Assembly (NCBI RefSeq): GCF_014193695.1
Contig: NZ_JACHZR010000001.1
Coordinates: 37,309 to 101,308 of the forward strand
DNA length: 64,000 nt
Source: Rhizobium sp. BK316
GTDB lineage: Bacteria > Pseudomonadota > Alphaproteobacteria > Rhizobiales > Rhizobiaceae
Direction of reading: 5' to 3'
The position numbers and the translations under genes were made by a program. The notes under the pieces are model-generated. The model ran no database searches. It had not been told where the DNA came from and saw nothing but the letters and a program-made list of their open reading frames with translations. Position 1 is the stretch's first letter. The number at the start of each line of letters is the position of its first letter. Positions 17,258 through 24,503 of this stretch are shown here, one piece after another.

Positions 17258-17977
17258 CTAAGCCTTTGAGCGGGCTAGTTGTTCTGACCAAAGCGTGGTT
17301 TTCCTGAATTCCCAATGGCGATTTCTGGACACGCGCTGATTAGCTGCGCCGCTCACAGCTTCGAGAAGCGCCAGAGCATCGATCCGCTTCTGATCGACCG
17401 TGCGGGCCTTCAGCATATCCAGCCAATACTGCTTCTGGGACGCCGGTATTGCCGCACATGCGCGAACGATGAGAGCCCAGCTTCTCTTCTTGAAGAAGAG
17501 GTTTGCAGCGGTTTGTTCGAGAGCCAGGCGAAAGGCTTTATCGAAGAACTGCAGTCGCTCCATCTCGTCCAAAGTGCTTCTCACATTGACCATTGGCACG
17601 GTCAGTGCATTGCCGCCCAGCTCCATCGGCTCGTGCAGAAGCGCGACATCGGCGTCGTCGACGATGGTTCCGCTGACATAGTCGTTGAAAATCCGTCCAA
17701 CGCCGATCATGCCAAACGCTTGGCATTCGGCGGCACGCAAGGCGCCCATGCTGGCGGCGCCCAGCACCGTGACATCGAGCGAGAGCGCAAAGAGGATTTC
17801 CTTATGCCAAACCGGCGCGGTATTTTCAAAGCCGCCGTCAACCAAGCCTATGACGTTGGCGCCATCTTCCACCGCTCTTAACACATCGCCCTGAACAGCA
17901 GGTGGCCGGAGAACGATGTCGCCTGAGGCGTGGCTTGCCGCATCCGGCAAACTCGGGCCGATAAAAACGACCTTCAC
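17258..17977 (-). CDS. TfuA-like protein (partner of YcaO)
   Basis: A 239-residue TfuA-family protein. It starts VKVVFIGPSLPDAASHASGD with a GTG that overlaps the stop of the YcaO gene as GTGA, so the two are translationally coupled. The family core is clear: LRPPAVQGDVLRAVEDGAN, IGLVDGGFENTAPVWHKEIL and LGAASMGALRAAECQAFGMI. TfuA is named after the Rhizobium trifolitoxin genes. With YcaO it is associated with peptide-backbone thioamidation in McrA and in thioviridamide-like RiPPs, where it is thought to supply or activate sulfur. A longer in-frame start at 18016 would lie inside the YcaO gene and is less likely. Confidence 0.9.
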   Translation of the reverse strand: MKVVFIGPSLPDAASHASGDIVLRPPAVQGDVLRAVEDGANVIGLVDGGFENTAPVWHKEILFALSLDVTVLGAASMGALRAAECQAFGMIGVGRIFNDYVSGTIVDDADVALLHEPMELGGNALTVPMVNVRSTLDEMERLQFFDKAFRLALEQTAANLFFKKRSWALIVRACAAIPASQKQYWLDMLKARTVDQKRIDALALLEAVSGAANQRVSRNRHWEFRKTTLWSEQLARSKA

Positions 17978-19113
17978 CAGCGCATCGCCCTTGCAAGGGC
18001 ACGTTGGCCGAAACAATGGAGCCTGTTGCCCTCGGGGTTCTCAAGATCGGGTATGAACATCTTCACTACCGAAAATGGTAGGTTCGCAGGCGTCAGGGGG
18101 AGGGCAATCACTGAGCCGATTCCGCTGGCGCGAAATCTCGTCAGCAGTTCGTGCAACAGGACCGATATGTTCCCTGCTGGTCTTGTGATGGCGGCCGCAG
18201 ATACCGGCGCGGGGACGGCAAGAAAGGCGCTACGGGTCTGCGCCGGAAGAGGCGTCGTGAACAATTCAGGCCAGACATCGTCACGGGCGCCGCTGATATA
18301 GGTCAGTCTCGACTGAAGCGCTTCCGTCACGGCTCGGATTGCCGCCCGCACGGCCCAGGGATGAGCGCCGCTTCCTCCGGTGACCTCAACGAACCGGAGC
18401 GGCGCCTTGCTGTTGACCGCTGATGGGGCGACGAGCGCGGTATAGCAGGGAATACCGATATCGCTCGTGATGTCGAAAAGTTTCACGACAAGCCCGGCCG
18501 CCTCGATCCTGTCGATCAGGCCTGTAAGCGCGGCGTCGGCAAAACTTCTCGGATCGACACAGCATGCATCACGCTTGGCATCGCTGACGATCTGCCACAG
18601 GACGTGGGCATCGCGCTCGATGCGCTCCAGGATGCCATGAAACATTGCCTCCTCCAGGGTATTGCCCGAGGCAAGTCCATCAGACGACATCCAGAAACGG
18701 TTATGTCTCGTTCGGTCGAGGACGGCGGCATCCTGCGGAACATGGATCGGCTGGTCGTGCAGCAACTCGGTTGCCAGGCTCCAGGCCAATTCCTCGTCTT
18801 CGCCCACGACCTGTTCGCCGCTTGCGATTAGGCAATCGAGCGGTTCGGCGCGATCGCCCCGGCGTCTGAGGTCTCGTGCCGACGACACCGTGGTGACGGT
18901 GATGGGGTCGCCCGCCACCGCACGTTCCAGGGCCTCCATCGCCGCCGAGACTTTGGCGTCGATATCCTCAAGTCCCTTGCCTTGGGCGATGACAATGGAG
19001 CGGGAGTTCGGCGTATAGGCGCACCAGACCGGAAGACCGACACAATCGAGATCGGTCTGTCGTGACAGGCGCGTGATGCCCATCGCCTCTAAATAAAGAG
19101 CGACACGGGACAA
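17974..19113 (-). CDS. YcaO-domain ATP-dependent peptide-modifying enzyme
   Basis: A 379-residue YcaO protein. These enzymes phosphorylate the peptide backbone amide to form azolines, amidines or, with TfuA, thioamides. ATP/Mg motifs are visible: SAAMEALER (the SxxxExxER element, about residues 56-64), LEEAMFHGILERIERDA, and RAVTEALQSRLTYISGARDD near residue 275. The C-terminus ends QRALARAMRW and lacks the PxPxP tail of azoline-forming YcaOs. The start is a TTG at 19113, preferred because it keeps the RVALYLEAMGITRL segment present in the family; the ATG at 19083 would remove part of it. It lies 66 bases after the 73-aa peptide gene. The substrate is therefore probably that peptide (inference). 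Confidence 0.88.
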   Translation of the reverse strand: MSRVALYLEAMGITRLSRQTDLDCVGLPVWCAYTPNSRSIVIAQGKGLEDIDAKVSAAMEALERAVAGDPITVTTVSSARDLRRRGDRAEPLDCLIASGEQVVGEDEELAWSLATELLHDQPIHVPQDAAVLDRTRHNRFWMSSDGLASGNTLEEAMFHGILERIERDAHVLWQIVSDAKRDACCVDPRSFADAALTGLIDRIEAAGLVVKLFDITSDIGIPCYTALVAPSAVNSKAPLRFVEVTGGSGAHPWAVRAAIRAVTEALQSRLTYISGARDDVWPELFTTPLPAQTRSAFLAVPAPVSAAAITRPAGNISVLLHELLTRFRASGIGSVIALPLTPANLPFSVVKMFIPDLENPEGNRLHCFGQRALARAMRW

Positions 19114-19135
19114 CGTGTCCCGCGGCGCAATCGTT

Positions 19136-19162
19136 CGGTCAGAATAAGGATCGGAATGACCG
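19136..19162. promoter_or_regulatory. Intergenic stem-loop between peptide and YcaO genes
   Basis: CGGTCA (19136-19141) and TGACCG (19157-19162) form a 6-bp stem with a 15-base loop. The distal arm overlaps a perfect palindrome TGACCGGTCA at 19157-19166. It sits in the 66-base gap between the small peptide gene and ycaO. It could attenuate or stabilise transcripts so that peptide exceeds enzyme. No U-tract follows, so it is not a classical terminator. Confidence 0.35.
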
Positions 19163-19179
19163 GTCAGCGTCGCTCGCCT

Positions 19180-19401
19180 TCAGCCATCCACGTGGCCGGA
19201 GAAAACCGTCTGCGCTGACGAGACGGCGACCGCGAAATCGACATTCTTGATCAATGTGCCGCCGGCCTCTCGCTGCTTGACGGCTGCGGCCAGGTCGGTG
19301 CCTGCTGGCACCTGCAGTGGTGTCACAGTTCCCGCGTCAATGTCCACCAGCCAAAGTCCCTTGTCGCCCGATACACCCAATACAACAACTTTTGCCATCA
19401 T
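19180..19401 (-). CDS. 73-aa peptide, candidate RiPP precursor
   Basis: A small gene encoding 73 residues (72 if the second ATG at 19398 is used). It starts MMAKVVVLGVSGDKGLWLVD and ends SSAQTVFSGHVDG. GGAGAAT just upstream is a good ribosome-binding site and lies within the end of the regulator gene; only 8 bases separate the two reading frames. The protein is cysteine-free, with a hydrophobic N-terminal half and a Ser/Thr/Gly-rich C-terminus. That fits a leader/core arrangement for backbone (thioamide) modification rather than thiazole formation. Position directly before ycaO-tfuA is the main argument. An alternative is a small regulatory or binding protein. Confidence 0.6.
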   Translation of the reverse strand: MMAKVVVLGVSGDKGLWLVDIDAGTVTPLQVPAGTDLAAAVKQREAGGTLIKNVDFAVAVSSAQTVFSGHVDG

Positions 19402-19409
19402 ATTCTCCG

Positions 19410-21251
19410 TTAGGTTTTTGAAAATCCGGCCTTGAAAAGACCGTCCCGGTAAAGCTCTTTTTGCCACTGCTCCTTGAAGGGCACCAAGGCGAGCCATTTC
19501 TCGACCTCGAAAGCAGGGTTGAGCATTTCGGCGCGTTGCCGATAAAACTGTGCCCGTTTTCGATCGCCGATCATCGCGCAGCTGGCTGCCGCGATGCGGT
19601 AGGCCGGTGCCTTGTCTTTCATTTGATCGACATAGGCGAGCGCCTCCTCGTAGCGTTCAAGGAAGTAGCTCGCCCCGGCCGCGCACCAGAGATAGGCGTC
19701 GGGTGCGATCGGATTGAGTGAGATCGCTTTCTTGATTTTCTCGAGCGCATCTTGCGGCCGCGACGCATGGACCAGCGTATCCGCATGGCTGTAGATGACG
19801 TCGGCATAATGCGGGCTGAGGCTTTCGGCGAGCTCAAGTGCCGCAACACTGTCATCGACAGCACCCTGGTAGAGCTTCGTCACTCCGAGTTCTCGATGCC
19901 CGGCTGCCGATTCTGAATCTCTTTCTATCGCCCGGAGCGCCTGATCTTCCGCAAGCTTCAGCAGGGCGGGATCGCCTTGCGTGGTCAACAGCCACTCGCT
20001 GGTGAATGTCCGCGACAGGCCTGTGAAAGCAGGGGCATAGTCCGAAGAAAAATGCAGTGCGCGCTTGAAGGATTTCCGTGCACGCCGGATATCCGGCAGG
20101 CTAAGCTTGGTGAGCAGGCCGGCGCCGACGAGATAGGCATGATAGGCTTGCGGGTCAGCCTCGTTGCGAAGGCGAATGCTTTCGTTTCGCCTCAATTGTC
20201 CCGAAACGGCGTCGGCAAGTTTCTGGGCGATCAAGCGCCTTTGCGTCGGCAGCGTCTCGACGGCCATTTCAAATCGGGCTGCCCACAAAATCTCGTCGGT
20301 CGGGAAATAAATGAGTTGCGCATAAAGCCCTTCTCCAGAAAGCCGTGTGTCCAGGAGGTAGGAAATCGAATGCCGTTGAACGATCGTGGCCTTGTCGGAG
20401 TCGCGGCGGATCTGCTCGGCTGTATGGGGTGCGACGACGGATATGTTGCGTAGCGCGCAGAGCTCTATCGTGACATCCTCGATAAGGGCGTCGGCAATTG
20501 CCGCCTGCCGCGTCAAGGCCGGTGCGCCTGGAGGCAAGAGAACAAGCCGTGGCGCTGGTGTCGCGGTTATGATCTGCGGCAGGGTGGTGTCTTGTTGCTC
20601 CGCGATGCGGCTGCTTGCGACTGCCACGGATCGCGTCGCCCGCAGGTGGCTTTGCGAATGATCATCCGCCGTGCCGCGAAGGATGGAGCGGATCTGCTCG
20701 TCGTTGGGAAAGGTTTCAAGAAGTTGAAGTCCCGAGCGGCGCAGAAGGCGACGTTCCTCATCATCGCGAATATGATCCGCAGCCCTGACGAAGATATCCC
20801 TCAGGGTGAGCACATGCAGCTGCCGTTCGCGCTCGATCCATCCATCGATCGCCTTGGTTGATGCGCTGAGACCGGGAATGAAGCCACGTTGCACAAGGTC
20901 GCTGACGACGGCCAGTTGCGCCACTGGCTGCTTTTTCGTTCGCAATATGTCGAGATCGACCGATATGGCGGCCTTGTTCAGGGTGACGAAAGGCGGCCCG
21001 AAATTCAGTATCTGTTCGTCGGATACGGTCGTTGTATCGCGAATGCGTGAAATCAGCTTCCGCAAATTGAGATCGGCAAGATGATCTCCGGTCTCGTTCC
21101 ACAAGAACCGCGCAAGCTCTTGTCGGCTGCGCTGATGATCCGGCGAGCAACACAGATAGGCCAGCATCACCAGAGCCTTGACCGGATAGCGGATGGGCGC
21201 GCCCAGGCCATCTGTCAGTCGCAACTCGCCAAAGGTCTGGAGATGAATCAC
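19410..21251 (-). CDS. BTAD/SARP-like transcriptional regulator with TPR repeats
   Basis: A 613-residue putative regulator. Residues 1-90 form an OmpR/SARP-like winged helix (MIHLQTFGELRLTDGLGAPI, then LVMLAYLCCSPDHQRSRQEL). A bacterial transcriptional activator (BTAD-like) helical region follows, to about 190. Residues about 225-340 resemble the domain found in CadC-like and adenylate-cyclase-linked TPR proteins (DALIEDVTIELCALRNISVV, then SYLLDTRLSGEGLYAQLI). The C-terminal 250 residues are TPR-like, e.g. DSVAALELAESLSPHYADVI and DALEKIKKAISLNPIAPDAY. No membrane helix is seen. It is the second gene of the operon, 9 bases after the XRE gene, so it probably controls peptide production. Confidence 0.8.
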   Translation of the reverse strand: MIHLQTFGELRLTDGLGAPIRYPVKALVMLAYLCCSPDHQRSRQELARFLWNETGDHLADLNLRKLISRIRDTTTVSDEQILNFGPPFVTLNKAAISVDLDILRTKKQPVAQLAVVSDLVQRGFIPGLSASTKAIDGWIERERQLHVLTLRDIFVRAADHIRDDEERRLLRRSGLQLLETFPNDEQIRSILRGTADDHSQSHLRATRSVAVASSRIAEQQDTTLPQIITATPAPRLVLLPPGAPALTRQAAIADALIEDVTIELCALRNISVVAPHTAEQIRRDSDKATIVQRHSISYLLDTRLSGEGLYAQLIYFPTDEILWAARFEMAVETLPTQRRLIAQKLADAVSGQLRRNESIRLRNEADPQAYHAYLVGAGLLTKLSLPDIRRARKSFKRALHFSSDYAPAFTGLSRTFTSEWLLTTQGDPALLKLAEDQALRAIERDSESAAGHRELGVTKLYQGAVDDSVAALELAESLSPHYADVIYSHADTLVHASRPQDALEKIKKAISLNPIAPDAYLWCAAGASYFLERYEEALAYVDQMKDKAPAYRIAAASCAMIGDRKRAQFYRQRAEMLNPAFEVEKWLALVPFKEQWQKELYRDGLFKAGFSKT

Positions 21252-21260
21252 GAAAAGTCC

Positions 21261-21695
21261 TCAGGCGCCGGCCTCTGGATGGGTGACGTTATCAATGTCA
21301 GAAGTCGTGTTCCTGGCAAGGCTCTTGGCCAGGGCGATGAGCTTCTGCCTGATCTCTGGGCTCTCGATCGCCATGAAGGCGCGATTGAGAGCCTGGGCAT
21401 CCTTCGACATCAAAAAGGCATTCACGTCATCACGGCCGTTGCTGACAAGGCTGTAAGCGGCAGGCTCGGTGTGATTTTCGAAGAAGAATTGAACGGGTAC
21501 GCCCAATGTTTCGGCGATCGTTTGCAGCCGGCTCGCGCCAATGCGATTTATGCCTTTTTCATACTTCTGGATCTGCTGGAAGGTGACGCCGATCCGTTCG
21601 GCAAGACCGGCCTGCGATAGCCTGAGCAGCTTGCGGCGCGCTCGTACTCTGCTGCCGACATAGACATCAATCGATGTGGGCGATTTGGCCTTCAT
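21261..21695 (-). CDS. XRE-family helix-turn-helix regulator
   Basis: A 144-residue regulator with a Cro/C1-type HTH at residues about 12-68: GSRVRARRKLLRLSQAGLAE followed by RIGVTFQQIQKYEKGINRIG. The C-terminal half is a short helical extension, seen in many rhizobial XRE proteins. GGAGG lies eight bases before the ATG. It is the promoter-proximal gene of the YcaO-TfuA operon, with 9 bases to the BTAD regulator, so it probably autoregulates the cluster. A palindrome directly upstream (21709-21726) is a natural operator candidate. Confidence 0.88.
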   Translation of the reverse strand: MKAKSPTSIDVYVGSRVRARRKLLRLSQAGLAERIGVTFQQIQKYEKGINRIGASRLQTIAETLGVPVQFFFENHTEPAAYSLVSNGRDDVNAFLMSKDAQALNRAFMAIESPEIRQKLIALAKSLARNTTSDIDNVTHPEAGA

Positions 21696-22026
21696 GGCTG
21701 GTACCTCCGATCATGGAATGATCATTGCGAGGTTTGCGCAAAAATGCAACCGAAAGTAATATAATAGTTTTTATGATAGGCGTCGCGGCGGATGCGTGAG
21801 CTATTTGGGGCACCAAACCTGTGCCAAGCCCAAGAGCGTGCACGGAGCAGCATGGCACGTATTGACCGGTTGGGGCTTGGCGAACCGGTTACCGTCTCTT
21901 GCGCCGCCTCTGCTTGTTTGAATGAATAGCGCCTTCCTTGACGATTAAATCCTAGCTTGTGCAACAAGCGAGAAGGTTGCCACTCCTTCTCGTTGTGCTG
22001 GATGTCTGAGATTGCGACGACGGTGC
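21696..22026. other. Intergenic region upstream of the YcaO-TfuA operon
   Basis: About 330 bases without a convincing gene. The XRE-proximal 80 bases are AT-rich (for example around 21743-21775) and hold the palindrome noted at 21709-21726, so the operon promoter is probably here. Short open frames in this stretch are rich in Arg/Ser and look non-coding. The binding-protein gene at 22027 ends at the far side. Confidence 0.5.
21709..21726. promoter_or_regulatory. Palindrome upstream of the XRE-led operon
   Basis: GATCAT (21709-21714) and ATGATC (21718-21723) form a perfect inverted repeat with a 3-base spacer. The overlapping AATGATCATT at 21717-21726 is itself a perfect 10-base palindrome. 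It lies immediately upstream of the GGAGG ribosome-binding site of the XRE gene, a position where repressor binding would block expression. Confidence 0.45.
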
Positions 22027-22983
22027 TTATGCTTTGCTCTTGTGAACGACCTCCGCAATCGTCACCTTCTTTGGGATCAGCCTAAGTTGGAAGAAGGTGT
22101 CGGCGATCGCCTGCTGCTGGGCGACGACGGAATCATCGAGGCTCTTGACGCCGTAAGACTGGCGCTCGAGCGCCTTGACGAGAACCGGTTCAGGAATGCC
22201 GACCGAAGGCGACAGTTCCGAGGCCGCAGCTGCGGTGTCGGACTTGGTCCATTCGTCGATCTCGGAGATCGCATCGATCAGGAGACCGATGACGGGCGCA
22301 TGTCCATCGACCAGTGTCTTCGTGCCGAGATAGAATTGGTGATTGGGAACGATGCCTTCACCATTTCGGAGCTCGCGTGCCTCGATCGCCACTTCCGCAG
22401 CAGCCTGGAAAGGATCCCAGATAACCCATGCATCGACCGCGCCCTTTTCGAAGGCTGCGCGTCCGTCGGCCGGTGCGAGGAATGAAGGCTCCACGTCCTC
22501 ATAGGTCAACTCAGCCTCTTCGAGCGCCTTGACCAACAGATAGTGTACGTTCGATCCCTTGTTGAAGGCCACCTTCTTGCCCTTGAGCTCGGCAACGGAC
22601 TTGATGGGACTATCCTTCGGGACAAGGATGGCTTCCCCTCGTGGGGCAGGCGGTTCGTGAGCGATATAGACAAGCGGAGCATTCGCGGCCTGAGCGAAGA
22701 TCGGCGGCGTTTCCCCGGTCGATCCGAAATCGACAGCACCGGCGTTCAATGCCTCGAGGAGCTGAGGGCCGCCTGGAAATTCTGTCCATTCAACCTTGTA
22801 GTCGATGGCTTCCAGTTTCTTTTCCAGTGTTCCTTTGCCCTTCAGGAGCACCAGGGTTCCGTATTTCTGGTAGCCGATACGAATGACCTTGTCGGCCGCG
22901 CCGGCTACTCGGACATGTGTTAGGGGTGTCGCGATGGCGCCTGCGACTACCGCTGTAAACGCTCGTCTTGTGATCTTCATCAT
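22027..22983 (-). CDS. Aliphatic sulfonate-type ABC substrate-binding protein (orphan)
   Basis: A 318-residue SsuA/TauA-like periplasmic binding protein. The N-terminus MMKITRRAFTAVVAGAIATP has a twin-arginine and hydrophobic stretch consistent with a Tat signal. The mature part starts KVIRIGYQKYGTLVLLKGKG and contains GAVDFGSTGETPPIFAQAAN and LKGKKVAFNKGSNVHYLL, typical of the sulfonate/nitrate/taurine receptor family. No permease or ATPase gene is adjacent: the upstream gene is divergent and the downstream operon belongs to another system. It must work with a transporter encoded elsewhere, or as a sensor. Confidence 0.9.
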   Translation of the reverse strand: MMKITRRAFTAVVAGAIATPLTHVRVAGAADKVIRIGYQKYGTLVLLKGKGTLEKKLEAIDYKVEWTEFPGGPQLLEALNAGAVDFGSTGETPPIFAQAANAPLVYIAHEPPAPRGEAILVPKDSPIKSVAELKGKKVAFNKGSNVHYLLVKALEEAELTYEDVEPSFLAPADGRAAFEKGAVDAWVIWDPFQAAAEVAIEARELRNGEGIVPNHQFYLGTKTLVDGHAPVIGLLIDAISEIDEWTKSDTAAAASELSPSVGIPEPVLVKALERQSYGVKSLDDSVVAQQQAIADTFFQLRLIPKKVTIAEVVHKSKA

Positions 22984-23515
22984 ACTCTCCGGACTAGGAC
23001 GAGGCTAAATTAAAGTATCTCTAGATATTTACTAGAATATCTGTACCCAAAGACACGCCTGTCCCGAGTTGGCTTTTTCATTCTCGCCTGCCAGCGAGCA
23101 AAAGACCCGCATTCGAACCAGGGCAGAGCAAGGTCTCGCGCTGGCAAAGCGATCCCGTTGCACTCGGCTACATCTCTATCTGATCGCCTTGACCTACGCT
23201 CCTTCCACTGGCGGCGGCGAAGACTGTCAAATGGGTTACTGCGGCTATCGCGACAATTGAAATGGCTGCCTGCCGCGCTAGTTTAAATTGTCAAGCTGTT
23301 GGCGTCGATGCGTCTGGACGCGATGCGCATGCCGCCAGCTCCGCTGTGACTGAAGACACGGACACACCTGAATGATGACCGTCTCGGGAAACGTCCAGGA
23401 AAAAAGAGATCGCGATCATGTGCCCAACCGTTCGAATGACGCATGCCTGAAGATGCTTCATCGCCGCTGGGTTGACCTCATCATCGTTCGATGAACCGCC
23501 ACACGGGGGTAGAAA
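22984..23515. other. Divergent intergenic region, 22984-23515
   Basis: About 530 bases with no supported gene. The first 60 bases are AT-rich and carry the inverted repeat at 23023-23042. The rest is of normal base composition, with only short open frames lacking a ribosome-binding site. GGGGGT a few bases before 23516 probably serves the transglutaminase gene. I see nothing else. Confidence 0.5.
23023..23042. promoter_or_regulatory. Inverted repeat upstream of the sulfonate-binding protein gene
   Basis: AGATATT (23023-23029) and AATATCT (23036-23042) are a perfect 7-base inverted repeat separated by TACTAG. They lie 40-59 bases upstream of the gene start in an AT-rich stretch. It is a plausible operator or promoter-overlapping site; the regulator is unknown. 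Confidence 0.4.
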
Positions 23516-24109
23516 ATGTCCAAGCATGAACTGGTTGTCGTGGTGACGCTTGCATCTCTGTTTGTGGTTCAGGCTGCCCATGCAGACGGTCCGGGCGGTG
23601 TGGCCCGTGGCCTGAAGACGGCGCCGGTATTCAGCTATATTTCCGAAAAGCGCCGGACTGCAGCACCTTTTGCGCATGTGATGTTCTGCGCCCGAAATCC
23701 GGATGAGTGCAAGGCTCGCGGCGACCTGTCCGAAGTCTCCTTGAGTCCCCTTGCGGACAAGCAGCTTCATGCCGTCAACACCTCGGTCAACCGCTCGATC
23801 CGCCCGGTGGACGAACGGCCCGATCAGGGCGATGTCTGGCAGGTGAATGTCAAGGCAGGCGATTGCGAGGATTTTGCGCTGACGAAGCGCGACCATCTCA
23901 TCGCCATGGGTTGGTCGGCGAAGGCACTGCGGATCGCCGTGACCAAGACACCCGCCGGCAAGGGCCACGCGGTTCTCGTCGTCAAGACCGATCGTGGTGA
24001 TCTGGTGCTCGACAACCGCATGAATGAGATCAAGAGCTGGACGGATACGGATCTTCGGTGGCTGATGATCCAGTCAGGCGATAATCCGCGGATATGGTAC
24101 GAACTTTAG
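23516..24109 (+). CDS. Bacterial transglutaminase-like cysteine protease (BTLCP, LapG-related)
   Basis: A 197-residue exported protein of the DUF920/BTLCP family. A signal peptide is evident (MSKHELVVVVTLASLFVVQA, cleavage near AHA-DG). The catalytic triad is visible as Cys in GDCEDFALTK, His in GKGHAVLVVKT and Asp in LVLDNRMNEI. LapG of Pseudomonas, a relative, is a periplasmic protease that trims a giant adhesin. Most rhizobial copies, like this one, have no LapD or adhesin neighbour, so the substrate is open. Cysteines in MFCARNPDECKARG may form a disulfide. GGGGG-type ribosome-binding bases precede the ATG. Confidence 0.88.
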   Translation: MSKHELVVVVTLASLFVVQAAHADGPGGVARGLKTAPVFSYISEKRRTAAPFAHVMFCARNPDECKARGDLSEVSLSPLADKQLHAVNTSVNRSIRPVDERPDQGDVWQVNVKAGDCEDFALTKRDHLIAMGWSAKALRIAVTKTPAGKGHAVLVVKTDRGDLVLDNRMNEIKSWTDTDLRWLMIQSGDNPRIWYEL

Positions 24110-24283
24110 ATGCATCTGCATGTGTGATCTCCGGCCCGTATGGGCACGGATCAGCGGCCACATAGTACTGCTCGCCGGCCTGAAAATCGCATATCCGAAT
24201 CCCTCGATTTCGGCCCGGACCAGTAGATACTCGCTTACATCGACGGTGTCACAAAGCTTCGTCAAAACAGCAGTCTCAGTCAT
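24074..24283 (-). CDS. Possible small protein (69 aa)
   Basis: A 69-residue open frame on the minus strand, with an ATG at 24283 preceded by GAGGTTGATTG, a fair ribosome-binding site. The sequence begins MTETAVLTKLCDTVDVSEYL and continues into a balanced stretch (VRAEIEGFGYAIFRP). The last third is basic and less protein-like. Its 3' end overlaps the end of the transglutaminase gene by 36 bases in antisense. I do not recognise it, and it may be non-coding. Confidence 0.3.
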   Translation of the reverse strand: MTETAVLTKLCDTVDVSEYLLVRAEIEGFGYAIFRPASSTMWPLIRAHTGRRSHMQMHLKFVPYPRIIA

Positions 24284-24455
24284 CAATCAACCTCGGAAAT
24301 TGGAAAGCCGGCAGCCAAGGAGATCGGCTGCCGACCGCTCGCTTATATGCCTGAGCTCAGGCCGCTGCACTCACCAGGCCGTTTAATTCAGTAAATTTGC
24401 TAGCCATCTGCCAAGGGGTGTTTCTCTGTTGCTGCAGCGCTCCAGATATTAGCGA

Positions 24456-24485
24456 GGCGCAGGCATGTTGATGCCAGGAAGCGCC
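24456..24485 (+). promoter_or_regulatory. Two-tier stem-loop in the leader of the PLP enzyme gene
   Basis: GGCGC (24456-24460) pairs with GCGCC (24481-24485). Inside it, GGCAT (24462-24466) pairs with ATGCC (24471-24475) around a GTTG loop. The asymmetric internal loop is A against AGGAA. It ends 18 bases before the ATG, next to the GAGGGAG ribosome-binding site. The sequence does not match the SAM-II or SAM/SAH riboswitch consensus as I know them. The surrounding 24110-24503 gap holds otherwise only the possible small gene and no other feature I can support. Confidence 0.4.
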
Positions 24486-24503
24486 AATTGAGGGAGACGT
24501 TCC

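Noticed and set aside
21722..21967. 81-residue frame upstream of the XRE gene
   Set aside because: Overlaps the palindromic region, has no ribosome-binding site and looks non-coding.
24462..24475. GGCATGTTGATGCC shared with 44406-44419
   Set aside because: A 14-base match is expected by chance several times in a window this size; the copies are treated as unrelated hairpins.
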